Shown here one piece after another: positions 51,591 through 59,968 of a DNA stretch of 64,000 nt. Origin of the DNA: Labilithrix luteola. Its GTDB lineage: Bacteria > Myxococcota_A > Polyangia > Polyangiales > Polyangiaceae. Location: positions 5,942,501 through 6,006,500 of the forward strand of contig NZ_CP012333.1 of assembly GCF_001263205.1 (NCBI RefSeq). Reading direction: 5' to 3'. The notes beneath the pieces were generated by a model. It saw only the letters and a list, made by a program, of their open reading frames with translations, was not told the origin of the DNA and did not search any database. Position 1 is the stretch's first letter. Each line of letters starts with the position of its first letter. Position numbers and translations under genes: made by a program.

Positions 51591-52199
51591 ATGAGGCTCT
51601 CCGCAGCGGCGCGCCGCGCTCAGCTCATCGATGTCGGGCGGGCGGTCTTCGCCCAGCGTGGCTTCGAGGGAGCTTCGCTGGAAGAAATCGCCGACAAGGC
51701 GAAGGTGTCGCGCCCGATTCTCTACGAGCACTTCGGCGGCAAGGAGGGGCTCTACGCCGTCATCGTCGATCGCGAGATGGAGTATCTCGTCCGGCGGATC
51801 GCGGAGGCCATCGGGACGGGCACCCCGCGCGAGCGCGTCGAGCAGGCGGCGCTCGCGTTCCTCGTTTACGTCAAGGACCACCCCGACGGGTTCGCCATCC
51901 TCACCAAGGACTCACCCGTGACCGTCGCGGGAGGAGGAATGCAGTCGCTCCTCAACGACGTGGCCACCCGCGTCGGTGATGTGTTTGCGGCCTCGTTCAA
52001 GAATGCAGGTTACGACGCGAAGGCTGCGCCGATCTACGCGCATGCGCTGATCGGCATGGTCACGTTCGTGGGTCAGTGGTGGGTCGACGAGAAGAAGCCG
52101 AGCGTCGAAGAAGTCGCGAGTCACATCGCAGCGCTCGCGTGGATGGGGCTCCGGCACTTGCCGAAGAAGCCGTCGAGGATCGGCACACCGAAGAAGTGA
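51591..52199 (+). CDS. TetR family regulator
   Basis: The 202-residue protein has the TetR helix-turn-helix (LIDVGRAVFAQRGFEGASLEEIADKAKVSRPILYEHFGGKEGLY) and an all-helical ligand domain (KDHPDGFAILTKDSP, GMVTFVGQWWVDEKKPS). It is divergent from the desaturase operon, so it is probably that operon's repressor, responding to a fatty acid or acyl-CoA as in similar desaturase control systems. The ligand is inferred. Confidence 0.9.
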   Translation: MRLSAAARRAQLIDVGRAVFAQRGFEGASLEEIADKAKVSRPILYEHFGGKEGLYAVIVDREMEYLVRRIAEAIGTGTPRERVEQAALAFLVYVKDHPDGFAILTKDSPVTVAGGGMQSLLNDVATRVGDVFAASFKNAGYDAKAAPIYAHALIGMVTFVGQWWVDEKKPSVEEVASHIAALAWMGLRHLPKKPSRIGTPKK

Positions 52200-52583
52200 G
52201 AGCGCGTCTCCGGTCGTCCTGCGAGCGGAGCGAGCTCAACCGAAACCGCTTCGGGCGAACGACGAACAGGGAAGGCTGCGCGGCAAAGGTCGTGCAGTTG
52301 TGTCGTCAAATCATTCAATCTTGAAAGAAACGGGGCGGGGACAGGCCATTTCCTTCGTGCTTTTGATTGGCACGTATCTCGCTAAGTATCCAGACGCACC
52401 GCGTGAGTGGCCATCCCCCCCCTGGCCCCGCGCGGTGTTTTTATTTTGTCGACCAGCACGACTCGGCGGTGTCGTTGACGCGAGCGCGTTGCATGCTCGT
52501 TGCTCTCGGCGACGAGCAACCGCTCCCAAGCGGGCGGAGCACTGTCTCGAGAGCGTTGCGAAGGCGATGCTCGTCAGCCGCAC
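52200..52583. other. No gene seen between convergent genes
   Basis: Both flanking genes end here. There is an A/T-richer part (52300-52380) and a run of seven C at 52415-52421, but no coding signal on either strand and no clear terminator. Confidence 0.4.
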
Positions 52584-53420
52584 TCAGCGTGGATGCCTGG
52601 CCGCGTGCGGGGGGCCTGGATCGATGTCGAGGACGATGCGCGGCGGAGTGATGAGCGCGTGTTCGTGCCGGCAGCGCCACTTCTTGCCGCTGCCGGCCGG
52701 AATGCCGTCGATCGTGTTGCCGTCGGCGATGACGTCGCCGTTTTCGAGAATGTAGAGCGCCGAATTGAAGAGGTGCGACGCGACGGCGTTGGGGTCGAGG
52801 CCTACGAAGTGGAGCTGCAAGTCGGGAAGCCCGAGCCACGCGAGGCCCGCGGTGTCCATCACGGCTTCGCCGGCGCGGTCGCGGACGTTGAAGAGGCGCA
52901 CGTTCAGCGCGACGAACGCGCGATCGGCAAACTTCGGTTGCTCCATCGCTCGAAGGAATTCGCCCGGCTCGACGAGCTTGTAGGCGGCCGTCCAGACGAT
53001 GGCGCTCGGGTTCGTCGCCGTGACGATCGCGGCGAGCGCCCTCTGGAAGGTCTGGAGCCGAATGGGTGCCGGCAGAGACGACGACATCAGGTCCGTCACG
53101 AGCAGTCGGCGCTTCGCGCGCGCGACCGCGGCAGGTGCTCCGTCCCAGTCCCGCGTTTGGCGAAGCAATTCGTCGAACTCTCCCGGCTCGATGGGCTCGT
53201 CGGTGCCGAGAATCGCGGTCTGCGCGCAGATGCCCGCGTCCTTCAGCGGGATCGGAACATCCTGGTGGAAGATGGTGACGGGGCCTGACTCGCGAACGTC
53301 GGCGTTCGGCAACATCGCGCGCAACGTCTTCAGCACCTCCGGAGAACGCACGTCGTAGTCGTTCTCGAAAAGCAGCTCGACCCCATACGTTCGACCAGTG
53401 ATCTCTGCCATCTTGACCAT
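52584..53420 (-). CDS. DUF4261-like protein
   Basis: From the Met at 53420 the protein is 278 residues, cytoplasmic and without a signal peptide. It begins with a ferredoxin-like mixed fold (GVELLFENDYDVRSPEVLKTLRAMLP), then RLLVTDLMSSSLPAPIRLQTFQRAL and WTAAYKLVEPGEFLRAM, and ends MDTAGLAWLGLPDLQLHFVGLDPNAVASHLFNSALYILENGD. The late LPDLQLHF and VASHLFNSALYI segments are like DUF4261 proteins. Function is unknown; a slightly shorter start at 53411 is possible. Confidence 0.6.
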   Translation of the reverse strand: MVKMAEITGRTYGVELLFENDYDVRSPEVLKTLRAMLPNADVRESGPVTIFHQDVPIPLKDAGICAQTAILGTDEPIEPGEFDELLRQTRDWDGAPAAVARAKRRLLVTDLMSSSLPAPIRLQTFQRALAAIVTATNPSAIVWTAAYKLVEPGEFLRAMEQPKFADRAFVALNVRLFNVRDRAGEAVMDTAGLAWLGLPDLQLHFVGLDPNAVASHLFNSALYILENGDVIADGNTIDGIPAGSGKKWRCRHEHALITPPRIVLDIDPGPPHAARHPR

Positions 53421-53455
53421 CGCGTGAAGCCTACTACTGCGGCGACCACTTGCGT

Positions 53456-53517
53456 GGACCAAGGATTTCGGGGCCCACGCCCACCCTGAGCGGCGAGGGC
53501 CCTGAAATCCTCGGTCC
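53456..53517. repeat. Long hairpin-forming inverted repeat
   Basis: GGACCAAGGATTTCGGGGCCC (53456-53476 in two segments here read together) pairs with 53497-53517 at 19 of 21 positions around a 20-base loop. It lies between the 3' end of the GST gene and the start of the DUF4261-like gene, both on minus. It could terminate the first or regulate the second; no T-run follows on either strand. Confidence 0.6.
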
Positions 53518-53634
53518 TTTGCAAAAGTCTGTCGCGAACTCGTTTGACTATTCAATCAGCGCAACTGAGTTGCGCTGTATGTCCGAGAGCGGGCGGCGCG
53601 TGGTCGGTGAATCGAGAGCGGGCTCAGGCGACGC

Positions 53635-54222
53635 TCATGACAAACGCTCTTCGGCGAGCGCGCGGGCAACCGAGGGCAGGCTCGTCATGCGGGCGAGATA
53701 GGTGCCGAACCGGCCCGACACCTCGATACCGAAGTTGGCCGCCCACCTCAGCATCACGAACAAATACGGATCAGCGATGGTCATCTGCTCGCCGAGCAGG
53801 AACGGTCGATTGCCGAGCTGCGTCGCGAGCGTGGCGAAGTGTTTGACCAGCTTGTGTCGGGCCGTGTCCTTTTCGGCTTGCGTCGTGTCAGGGTAAAAGA
53901 GCGGCTTGAAGTTGCCGTGAACCTCGGTGGTCATGAACGAGGTCGCCTCGAGCGCTCGCCAGCGTGCAAGGCCAGCCGCTGGGAGCAAGGCACCCTGTTG
54001 CTCTCCGATGTAGGCGAGGATGGCGAGGTTCTCGGTGAGCACCGTGCCGTCGTCGAGCTCCAGCGTGGGAACGCAGCCTTTGGGATTGATCGTCAGGAAG
54101 TCACGACCGTCGTCCGTGCGTTTGTCCCGACCGATACTCACCAGTTCATATGCCATGTTCGCCTCGATGAGCGCGATGTGGTTGGCGAGGCTGCAGGCTC
54201 CGGAAACGTAATAGAGGATCAT
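53635..54222 (-). CDS. Glutathione S-transferase
   Basis: The 195-residue protein has the thioredoxin-like N-terminal domain (ILYYVSGACSLANHIALIEA, cis-Pro in KGCVPTLEL, then LTENLAILAYIGEQ) with Ser7 or Cys10 near the usual catalytic position, and the helical C-terminal domain (PFLLGEQMTIADPYLFVML). It resembles bacterial GstA/beta-class enzymes that conjugate glutathione to electrophiles. It is divergent from the AraC regulator with 81 bases between, so that regulator may control it. Confidence 0.92.
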   Translation of the reverse strand: MILYYVSGACSLANHIALIEANMAYELVSIGRDKRTDDGRDFLTINPKGCVPTLELDDGTVLTENLAILAYIGEQQGALLPAAGLARWRALEATSFMTTEVHGNFKPLFYPDTTQAEKDTARHKLVKHFATLATQLGNRPFLLGEQMTIADPYLFVMLRWAANFGIEVSGRFGTYLARMTSLPSVARALAEERLS

Positions 54223-54303
54223 GAGTCGCTCCGTGGTCTTCGCGCAAAGAGCGCATCTCCTTGCTCGGCCACAACGGATTACGCGCTACGCTCTGGACGA
54301 TCA

Positions 54304-55293
54304 ATGTCACGCCGTCCATCAAACTTATCCCAGGGTCCAATCCGGCTCGACATCGCGGATGGCCGCGGCGACGTCCTCGGAGACCTGTTGAGCCTCGGGG
54401 TGCTTCGAAACGTGCTCTACAAGCAGATCGAGGCGCGCGCGCCGTGGGGGCTCGAAATGCAGGCGCGAAATCGAGCGATGCTGTACCTCGTCGCCAGCGG
54501 TCAGGCTCGTCTCGAGCTCGAGGGGCGAGAGCCGATCGTGCTCGAGCCGAAACATGTCGCGTTTCTTCCGCGCGGCGCCGCGCACGTCTTGCGTGATTCG
54601 AAGACGAGCGTGCCCTCCGCGGTGTGCGACGGCACGCGGAGCCGGCCCACCTCGACCACGCGGCGAATCGGCGGCCGTGGTGCGCGCACGTCGATCGTCG
54701 CGGCCTTCCTCGAGCTCGACCGCGCTCCGCCACCACTGCTCGGGCGACCACCGGAGGTGGTGGTCTTCTCCGGCGACGCGTCGTCGTCCGACCCGCTCGC
54801 AGCCGCAACGATCGCGCTCGTCCTCGCCGAGCTCGAGAAGCCGAGGCCCGCGAGTGTGCTCGTGCTGCAGCGTCTCGCGGACGTCCTTGTCGTCCAGGCG
54901 ATGCGGATCCTGGCGGAGCAGCCCGCTTGCCAGGCACGCCAGCAACAGGGACTCGTCGCGCTATCGGATCCGCCGATCCACGATGCGCTCTCGCTCATGC
55001 ATGCACAGGTCGACCACGCCTGGAGCGTCGCGGACCTCGCGGCGCGCGTCGGCCTCTCGCGCTCGGGCTTCGCTGCCCGCTTCACCGAGCTCGTTGGCGA
55101 GCCGCCACTCCAGTACCTGGCGCGCTGGCGAGTCGCCCGCGCCGCGGAGCTGCTTCGCGATACGGCCGAACCGGTGAGTACGATCGCCGAGCGCGTCGGC
55201 TACGAGAGCACGCCGTCGTTCAACAAGGCCTTCAAGCGCTGGCAAGGCACGAGCCCGGGGGCGTATCGCCGCGCGGGCTCGTTGCCGACATAG
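54304..55293 (+). CDS. AraC family regulator with cupin-type sensor domain
   Basis: The 329-residue protein has an N-terminal cupin_6 sensor domain (DLLSLGVLRNVLYKQIEARAPWGLEM, YLVASGQARLELEG, VAFLPRGAAHVLRD) and a C-terminal AraC DNA-binding domain with two HTHs (WSVADLAARVGLSRSGFAARFTELVGEPPLQYL and STIAERVGYESTPSFNKAFKRWQGTSPGAYR). Such regulators often control oxidoreductases or detoxification enzymes next to them, here the GST. The Met at 54304 is the first with a full domain start. Confidence 0.9.
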   Translation: MSRRPSNLSQGPIRLDIADGRGDVLGDLLSLGVLRNVLYKQIEARAPWGLEMQARNRAMLYLVASGQARLELEGREPIVLEPKHVAFLPRGAAHVLRDSKTSVPSAVCDGTRSRPTSTTRRIGGRGARTSIVAAFLELDRAPPPLLGRPPEVVVFSGDASSSDPLAAATIALVLAELEKPRPASVLVLQRLADVLVVQAMRILAEQPACQARQQQGLVALSDPPIHDALSLMHAQVDHAWSVADLAARVGLSRSGFAARFTELVGEPPLQYLARWRVARAAELLRDTAEPVSTIAERVGYESTPSFNKAFKRWQGTSPGAYRRAGSLPT

Positions 55294-55311
55294 CGTGAGT
55301 GGCCCGGTCGC

Positions 55312-58300
55312 CTACTGCGTTGGCCGCGAGAGTTGACCGGTTCGTACCCAGTAGGAGAGGTACTTCTCGACCAGAGCGCGATCCATGTAGGCGTGCTCGA
55401 TGCCGCTACCACGCAAGGCTGCGACGGCTCGAGATGCGTCGTAGACCGGCATGTCTGCGTAGAGCTCCCAGCGCGTCAGCTTCTCGTGGACCGGATCGCC
55501 GAGCATGGGGACCAGCGAACATAGGGGGTTATCGCGCGTGCGGCACTCTTCCATCAGGCGCTCGACCCAGGTCGCGTAGGGCAGGGTCTTCAGAGCATAA
55601 CCACACTCTTGAAGCAGCTCGTGGAAGCGATTGACGTCGACGGAGCGCGTGGGATCAGGCGGCACCAAGTGGAACGCGCCACCAATCGTGTCCTCGCGAC
55701 CGGCAATGGCCACGATTGCCTGGCTGACGTAGTCGACGGGGACGAACTCTTTGCGCTGCCTCGGCAGGTCAGGGCAGACGCCGGCCTGGATCATTCCACG
55801 TACTGCACGTCCGACGAAGTCGTCGGCGTTACCGGCACCGGTACGACTGTCTCCCATGATGAAACCGGGACGGTAGACCCGCGTGGGCAGACCAAGCTCC
55901 TTTGCCGTCCAGACGAGCTTTTCGGCAACCCACTTGCTCGCGGAGTAGCCGAGGTCGTAGCGAAGGTACTCGGTGTAGTCGTCGAGATTGGAGTCCTCGC
56001 GAACTACACGGTCGCCGCCGAAGAACCCGCTCGGCCCGAAGATCCCGATCGACGAAACGTGATGCAGGGGCTTCAGCCGTCCCGTCACCGCCAGACGGAT
56101 GATCTCCGTCGTACCTCCGATGTTGGCTGCGCGATGCGCTGCATAGGTCTGCACGTAATTGACCTGGGCAGCCGTATGAATCACGGCATCGACGGAGTCT
56201 GCGAGCGACGCGAACGTGGTGGCGTCGAGGCCGAAGCGAACCTGGCTCAGATCACCGGGAACGGGGATAATCTGGCGGCCGAATTCTTCTTTCCAAAGTT
56301 CGTATTTGTTCAGTGCAGTGCGGATGCGCGCGAGTCCCTCCGAGGCGCTCTCGGCACGGACCAAGCAGCGGACATCCTTGTGACCGCGGACAAGCAGATC
56401 TCGTAGCAAGAAGGCGCCGAGGAAGCCCGTCGCCCCGGTGAAGAAGATTCGAGCATCGACACCGAGTGCCGTGCGGGACGAGCTACGATCTGCGGCGGTG
56501 AGCATTGTCCGCACGTCGTGGTCGAGAACGGCGTCGGCCTTCCAGGTCTCCGGGCCGTCCACGACGGCGCCGCTGGCATGAGCTCCCGTCGCACCCTTTT
56601 GTGCGGCGCGAACCACCGCGACGAACTCACGGAGTCGATCGCTGTCGTAGATCGCGTTCAGCGGGAATTCGGCACGACAGACTTCGCGAACCTGCAGCAC
56701 CATGCGCGCCGCGAGCAGCGAGGTACCGCCGAGCGCGAAGAAGCGGTCGGAGGGGGAGACGTTCGCCACCTCGAGAAGCGCGGCCCAAATGGCGCCGATC
56801 GCCACCTCGTGGGGATCGCGAGTCTCCGAGTCAGCCTGGCTCGCGGTCTCCGATGCTGCGAGGGCCTTGCGATCGATCTTGCCGTTGGAGTTGAGGGGCA
56901 TGGCCTCTCGAACCGAGATCCGATCAGGCACCATGTAGGGCGGAAGCTTCTTGGCAAGCTCGGCCTGGAGCGCGGCGGACGTGAATCGAGCGGGATCGTG
57001 CAGCACGACGTGAGCGATCAGCGACTTGTCGCCATGCGCTCGTTCGTGGACCGTGAGCGCAGCGCTCTTCACCTCGCTGAGAGTCAGGATCGTCGCTTCG
57101 ATCTCCTCGAGCTCGATCCGGTGACCACGAATCTTCACCTGAAAGTCGGTGCGTCCGAGGAACTCGATCATCCCATCGGAACGCCAGGAGGCTTGATCGC
57201 CAGTGCGATAGAGGCGCACCGGACCGTCGGGACGAAGCCCTTCGACCATCACGAAGCGCTCGTGCGTGAGCTCGGGACGATTCAGGTATCCGCGGGCGAT
57301 GCCATCTCCGCCGATGTAGATCTCGCCGGGTTCGTCGACACCAACGGGGCGCCGCTCTGCATCGAGAATGTAGACGAGCGTGTTGCGGATCGGTCTGCCG
57401 AGCGGCACCGAGCCACGCGTGAGGCTCTCGAGAGAGACGTCGCAGGCAGTGGAGAAGGTCGTGCCTTCCGTCGGCCCATATCCGTTGACCAAGTGTTGCG
57501 GGGCGCCGGCTTGCAGCACGGCTCGCATCGTCGTCGCATCCGCGCGCTCTCCGCCAATGACGACGTATCGCAGCGTGGCAAACGCGTCCGGGCAGGTTTG
57601 TGCGGCGAGATGGAAGAGTGATGTCGTCATGAACATCACGCTGACCTGGCGTTCCGACAACTCCACACGGAGCGCATGCGGATCGAGGGCGCGAACCTTG
57701 GGGATGATGACGAGAGCAGAGCCGTTGAGCAAGGCGCCCCACACCTCGAAGATCGAGGCGTCGAAGGACAGACTCGCCATCTGTGCGACGCGGTCGTTCG
57801 GCCCGAACTGGACGTAGTCGGTCTCCATCACGAGACGAGTGATGCTCTTCGCGACGATCTCGATGCCCTTCGGTTGGCCAGTCGACCCCGACGTGTAGAG
57901 GATGTGCGTCCGACAATCCGGACCGTTGTCGAGGAAGGGAAACGCCGAGGGATTCCGATCGATGAGATGACGATCGCTATCGACGCACAACCGCGCCCTA
58001 CCGCTCGCGTGGGGAGCGTTGACAGCGTCGGTGACGACCAACGAGATCCCCGCGTCCTCGGTCATGAGAGCGAGACGATCGCGCGGATATGCGGGGTCGA
58101 GCGGCACATACGTGGCGCCGGCCTTGGCGAGCGCCAACTGCACGACGATCTGCTCCACCCGCGGGCCCATGAGCACACCGACGGGTGTCTCTTTTCCAAC
58201 ACCGCTATTGCGTAGTGAATGGGCGAGTCGACTCGCCCGCGCATCCAGCTCGGCGTAAGTAACGACCTCGGCGCCTGCATCGATCGCCAGCGCATGCGGA

Positions 58301-58407
58301 CGAGCAGCGACCTGACGCGCAAAGAGAGCATCGAGCCCCACATCGTTGGGATATGCAGTGAAACTGCCAGACCAAGAGTCGTCGATCGGACGGTCGGTTG
58401 CTTTCAT
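55312..58407 (-). CDS. One-module NRPS: adenylation, carrier, terminal reductase
   Basis: The 1031-residue protein has no condensation domain. The adenylation domain (about 20-520) shows A3 LYTSGSTGQPKG (170-181), A5 NGYGPTEGTT, A7 YRTGD, A8 and A10 NGKIDR with Lys510. Reading the binding pocket against GrsA gives Asp216, Ala217, Phe220, Ser263, Val283, Gly285, Gly309, Thr317, Phe318, with Asp first as for alpha-amino acids and closest to aliphatic (Val-type) codes. The carrier has LGGTSLL with Ser563. The reductase has GATGFLG (658-664) and YSASK, so the product leaves as an aldehyde or alcohol by NADPH reduction. A lone A-T-R protein can make an amino aldehyde that dimerises to pyrazines. 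The operator core shared with the dioxygenase operon lies 12 bases upstream. Confidence 0.92.
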   Translation of the reverse strand: MKATDRPIDDSWSGSFTAYPNDVGLDALFARQVAARPHALAIDAGAEVVTYAELDARASRLAHSLRNSGVGKETPVGVLMGPRVEQIVVQLALAKAGATYVPLDPAYPRDRLALMTEDAGISLVVTDAVNAPHASGRARLCVDSDRHLIDRNPSAFPFLDNGPDCRTHILYTSGSTGQPKGIEIVAKSITRLVMETDYVQFGPNDRVAQMASLSFDASIFEVWGALLNGSALVIIPKVRALDPHALRVELSERQVSVMFMTTSLFHLAAQTCPDAFATLRYVVIGGERADATTMRAVLQAGAPQHLVNGYGPTEGTTFSTACDVSLESLTRGSVPLGRPIRNTLVYILDAERRPVGVDEPGEIYIGGDGIARGYLNRPELTHERFVMVEGLRPDGPVRLYRTGDQASWRSDGMIEFLGRTDFQVKIRGHRIELEEIEATILTLSEVKSAALTVHERAHGDKSLIAHVVLHDPARFTSAALQAELAKKLPPYMVPDRISVREAMPLNSNGKIDRKALAASETASQADSETRDPHEVAIGAIWAALLEVANVSPSDRFFALGGTSLLAARMVLQVREVCRAEFPLNAIYDSDRLREFVAVVRAAQKGATGAHASGAVVDGPETWKADAVLDHDVRTMLTAADRSSSRTALGVDARIFFTGATGFLGAFLLRDLLVRGHKDVRCLVRAESASEGLARIRTALNKYELWKEEFGRQIIPVPGDLSQVRFGLDATTFASLADSVDAVIHTAAQVNYVQTYAAHRAANIGGTTEIIRLAVTGRLKPLHHVSSIGIFGPSGFFGGDRVVREDSNLDDYTEYLRYDLGYSASKWVAEKLVWTAKELGLPTRVYRPGFIMGDSRTGAGNADDFVGRAVRGMIQAGVCPDLPRQRKEFVPVDYVSQAIVAIAGREDTIGGAFHLVPPDPTRSVDVNRFHELLQECGYALKTLPYATWVERLMEECRTRDNPLCSLVPMLGDPVHEKLTRWELYADMPVYDASRAVAALRGSGIEHAYMDRALVEKYLSYWVRTGQLSRPTQ

Positions 58408-58419
58408 ATGTTCCCCATG

Positions 58420-58435
58420 TCCTCCCTAGGGAGGA
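58420..58435. promoter_or_regulatory. Palindromic operator before the NRPS gene
   Basis: TCCTCCCTAGGGAGGA is a perfect 16-base palindrome identical to the core of the palindrome at 45177. It lies 12 bases upstream of the NRPS start codon, beside the ribosome binding site (GGGGAA), where a bound repressor would block transcription. The rest of the 304-base divergent region 58408-58711 shows only an A/T-rich part near 58540-58570. Confidence 0.7.
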
Positions 58436-58711
58436 GCCCAATGGCGTCGTGCCCCTAAATCCACCGCGCACGCAAACTCAAGCATGCTAGGGCAGGACTG
58501 GGCCGACGTTATCTGGTTCGAAGGTATAACCCTGATTCGTCGACCTTCACGATTTATTCGGTATTCGACGTATTCGTCACAAGATTGCAAAGAGGCACAG
58601 AGAAGTCAGCCTCGTGTCATGTGGGACATTTGTTTCGCTCGAAGCTGTTCATGACGGCAACTCGTCGGCTACCGTGGGCCGCCCGAACGTCACCCGCTCT
58701 GGAGAAGATGT

Positions 58712-59617
58712 ATGAATCAGGCGACGTCTGAGACTTCGAACGAGCTCCTTACGCTCCAAGGTCGGATCAATGAGCTCGAGCGCCAACTCGCAGAGGTGAC
58801 GGCGGAGCGGGACGTCTTCAAGCATGTCGTCCAGAATGCTCCCGCCGTGCTGTCGCGGATCACGCCCGAGGGCGATATGATCTACGCGAACACTGCCTGC
58901 GAGCAGGTGATTGGTATGAGCTCTGACCAGGTCAGGGGGACGAAGATCCTTCCTCTCCTGTACCCCGGGGAGCTCTGGGCTCAGGTCGAGGAGTACTTCC
59001 GGATTGCCGGCTCGGGCGGCGACGTCCGCGATTACGAGATGACGATCCGCACGCACGCAGGGGAGGACCGTACCCTTGCGTGGAACTCCTACAATCGCTT
59101 CGGGCCGGACGGCGTTCTCGTCGAGGTCGTGTCGTTCGGTGTCGACGTCACCGAACGTCTGCGGGGCGAAGCGGACCGGAAGCGACTGCAGGACGAAGTC
59201 ATCGAGATGCAGGCTGCAACGCTCGCGGAGCTCTCTACGCCGCTTATCCCCATCAGTAACGACATCATCGCCATGCCGCTCATCGGAGCGATCGACGGGG
59301 CGCGGGCGGACCGGATCATGGAAACCCTGCTTGCCGGGGTCATCGAAACGCGCAGTCGAACGGCGATCATCGACATTACCGGCGTGGCCACGGTCGATAC
59401 CAAGGTTGCCGACGCGCTCATCAGAGCAGCCCGAGCGGTCCATCTGGTCGGTGCAGACGTGGTGCTGACGGGGATCCGGCCCGAGGTTGCGCAAACGCTC
59501 GTCGGGCTAGGCACCAACTTCGACGGGATCACGACGCGCGCGAACCTCCAGAGCGCGATTGCGTTCGCGATGAGAGGCGAACGCTCGGGCCACGCGGACC
59601 CGCGTTCCTCCCTCTAG
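58712..59617 (+). CDS. PAS-STAS sensor protein, RsbR-like
   Basis: The 301-residue cytoplasmic protein has a short coiled coil (LLTLQGRINELERQLAEVTAERD), a PAS domain at about 38-150 (NAPAVLSRITPEGDMIYANTACEQVIG...VSFGVDVTERLRGE) and an RsbR-type STAS domain at about 170-285 (STPLIPISNDIIAMPLIGAID...VDTKVADALIRAARAVHLVGADVVLTGIRPEVAQTL). PAS binds a small ligand or cofactor and STAS relays it by protein-protein contact and phosphorylation. The Thr/Ser after VDT or in the LTGI loop are the usual phosphosites. It is divergent from the NRPS gene. Confidence 0.9.
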   Translation: MNQATSETSNELLTLQGRINELERQLAEVTAERDVFKHVVQNAPAVLSRITPEGDMIYANTACEQVIGMSSDQVRGTKILPLLYPGELWAQVEEYFRIAGSGGDVRDYEMTIRTHAGEDRTLAWNSYNRFGPDGVLVEVVSFGVDVTERLRGEADRKRLQDEVIEMQAATLAELSTPLIPISNDIIAMPLIGAIDGARADRIMETLLAGVIETRSRTAIIDITGVATVDTKVADALIRAARAVHLVGADVVLTGIRPEVAQTLVGLGTNFDGITTRANLQSAIAFAMRGERSGHADPRSSL

Positions 59618-59769
59618 GAAGGGGCGCGCAAACAGCCGCTATCGGCCCGTATCCAATTTCGGGAGCCGCGCGCTCACGGTTCGAACAAGCTGCGGGACAG
59701 AATGTCCCGAGCTGAGCCGTTCGCCATGGCCGGGGCGTCGATGGTGTCGTCCCGGGACGCAGAATGCGG

Positions 59770-59850
59770 TGTCGCAAACCGGTAATTGACAATCACGGTT
59801 GGGTAGTTCGCGAAATCGCGTGTTGCAAATGAGTGATTGACAGCTCCGGT
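59770..59850. repeat. Two degenerate 30-base direct repeats
   Basis: 59770-59799 (TGTCGCAAACCGG, TGACAATCACGGT) and 59821-59850 (TGTTGCAAATGAG, TGACAGCTCCGGT) share about 21 of 30 bases. They lie in the 351-base gap between convergent genes (59618-59968), which has no gene. They resemble REP-type spacer repeats. Confidence 0.4.
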
Positions 59851-59968
59851 ATAGGAACATCGAACCTGCACCCTCGATGAGCTCATCGCTGATCGCGTGG
59901 TCGGCGATTCACTCGTCGTGCATCGTCGGCGGGAGCGGGCGCGCGCGTGCCGGTCGTCACCTGTCGAG

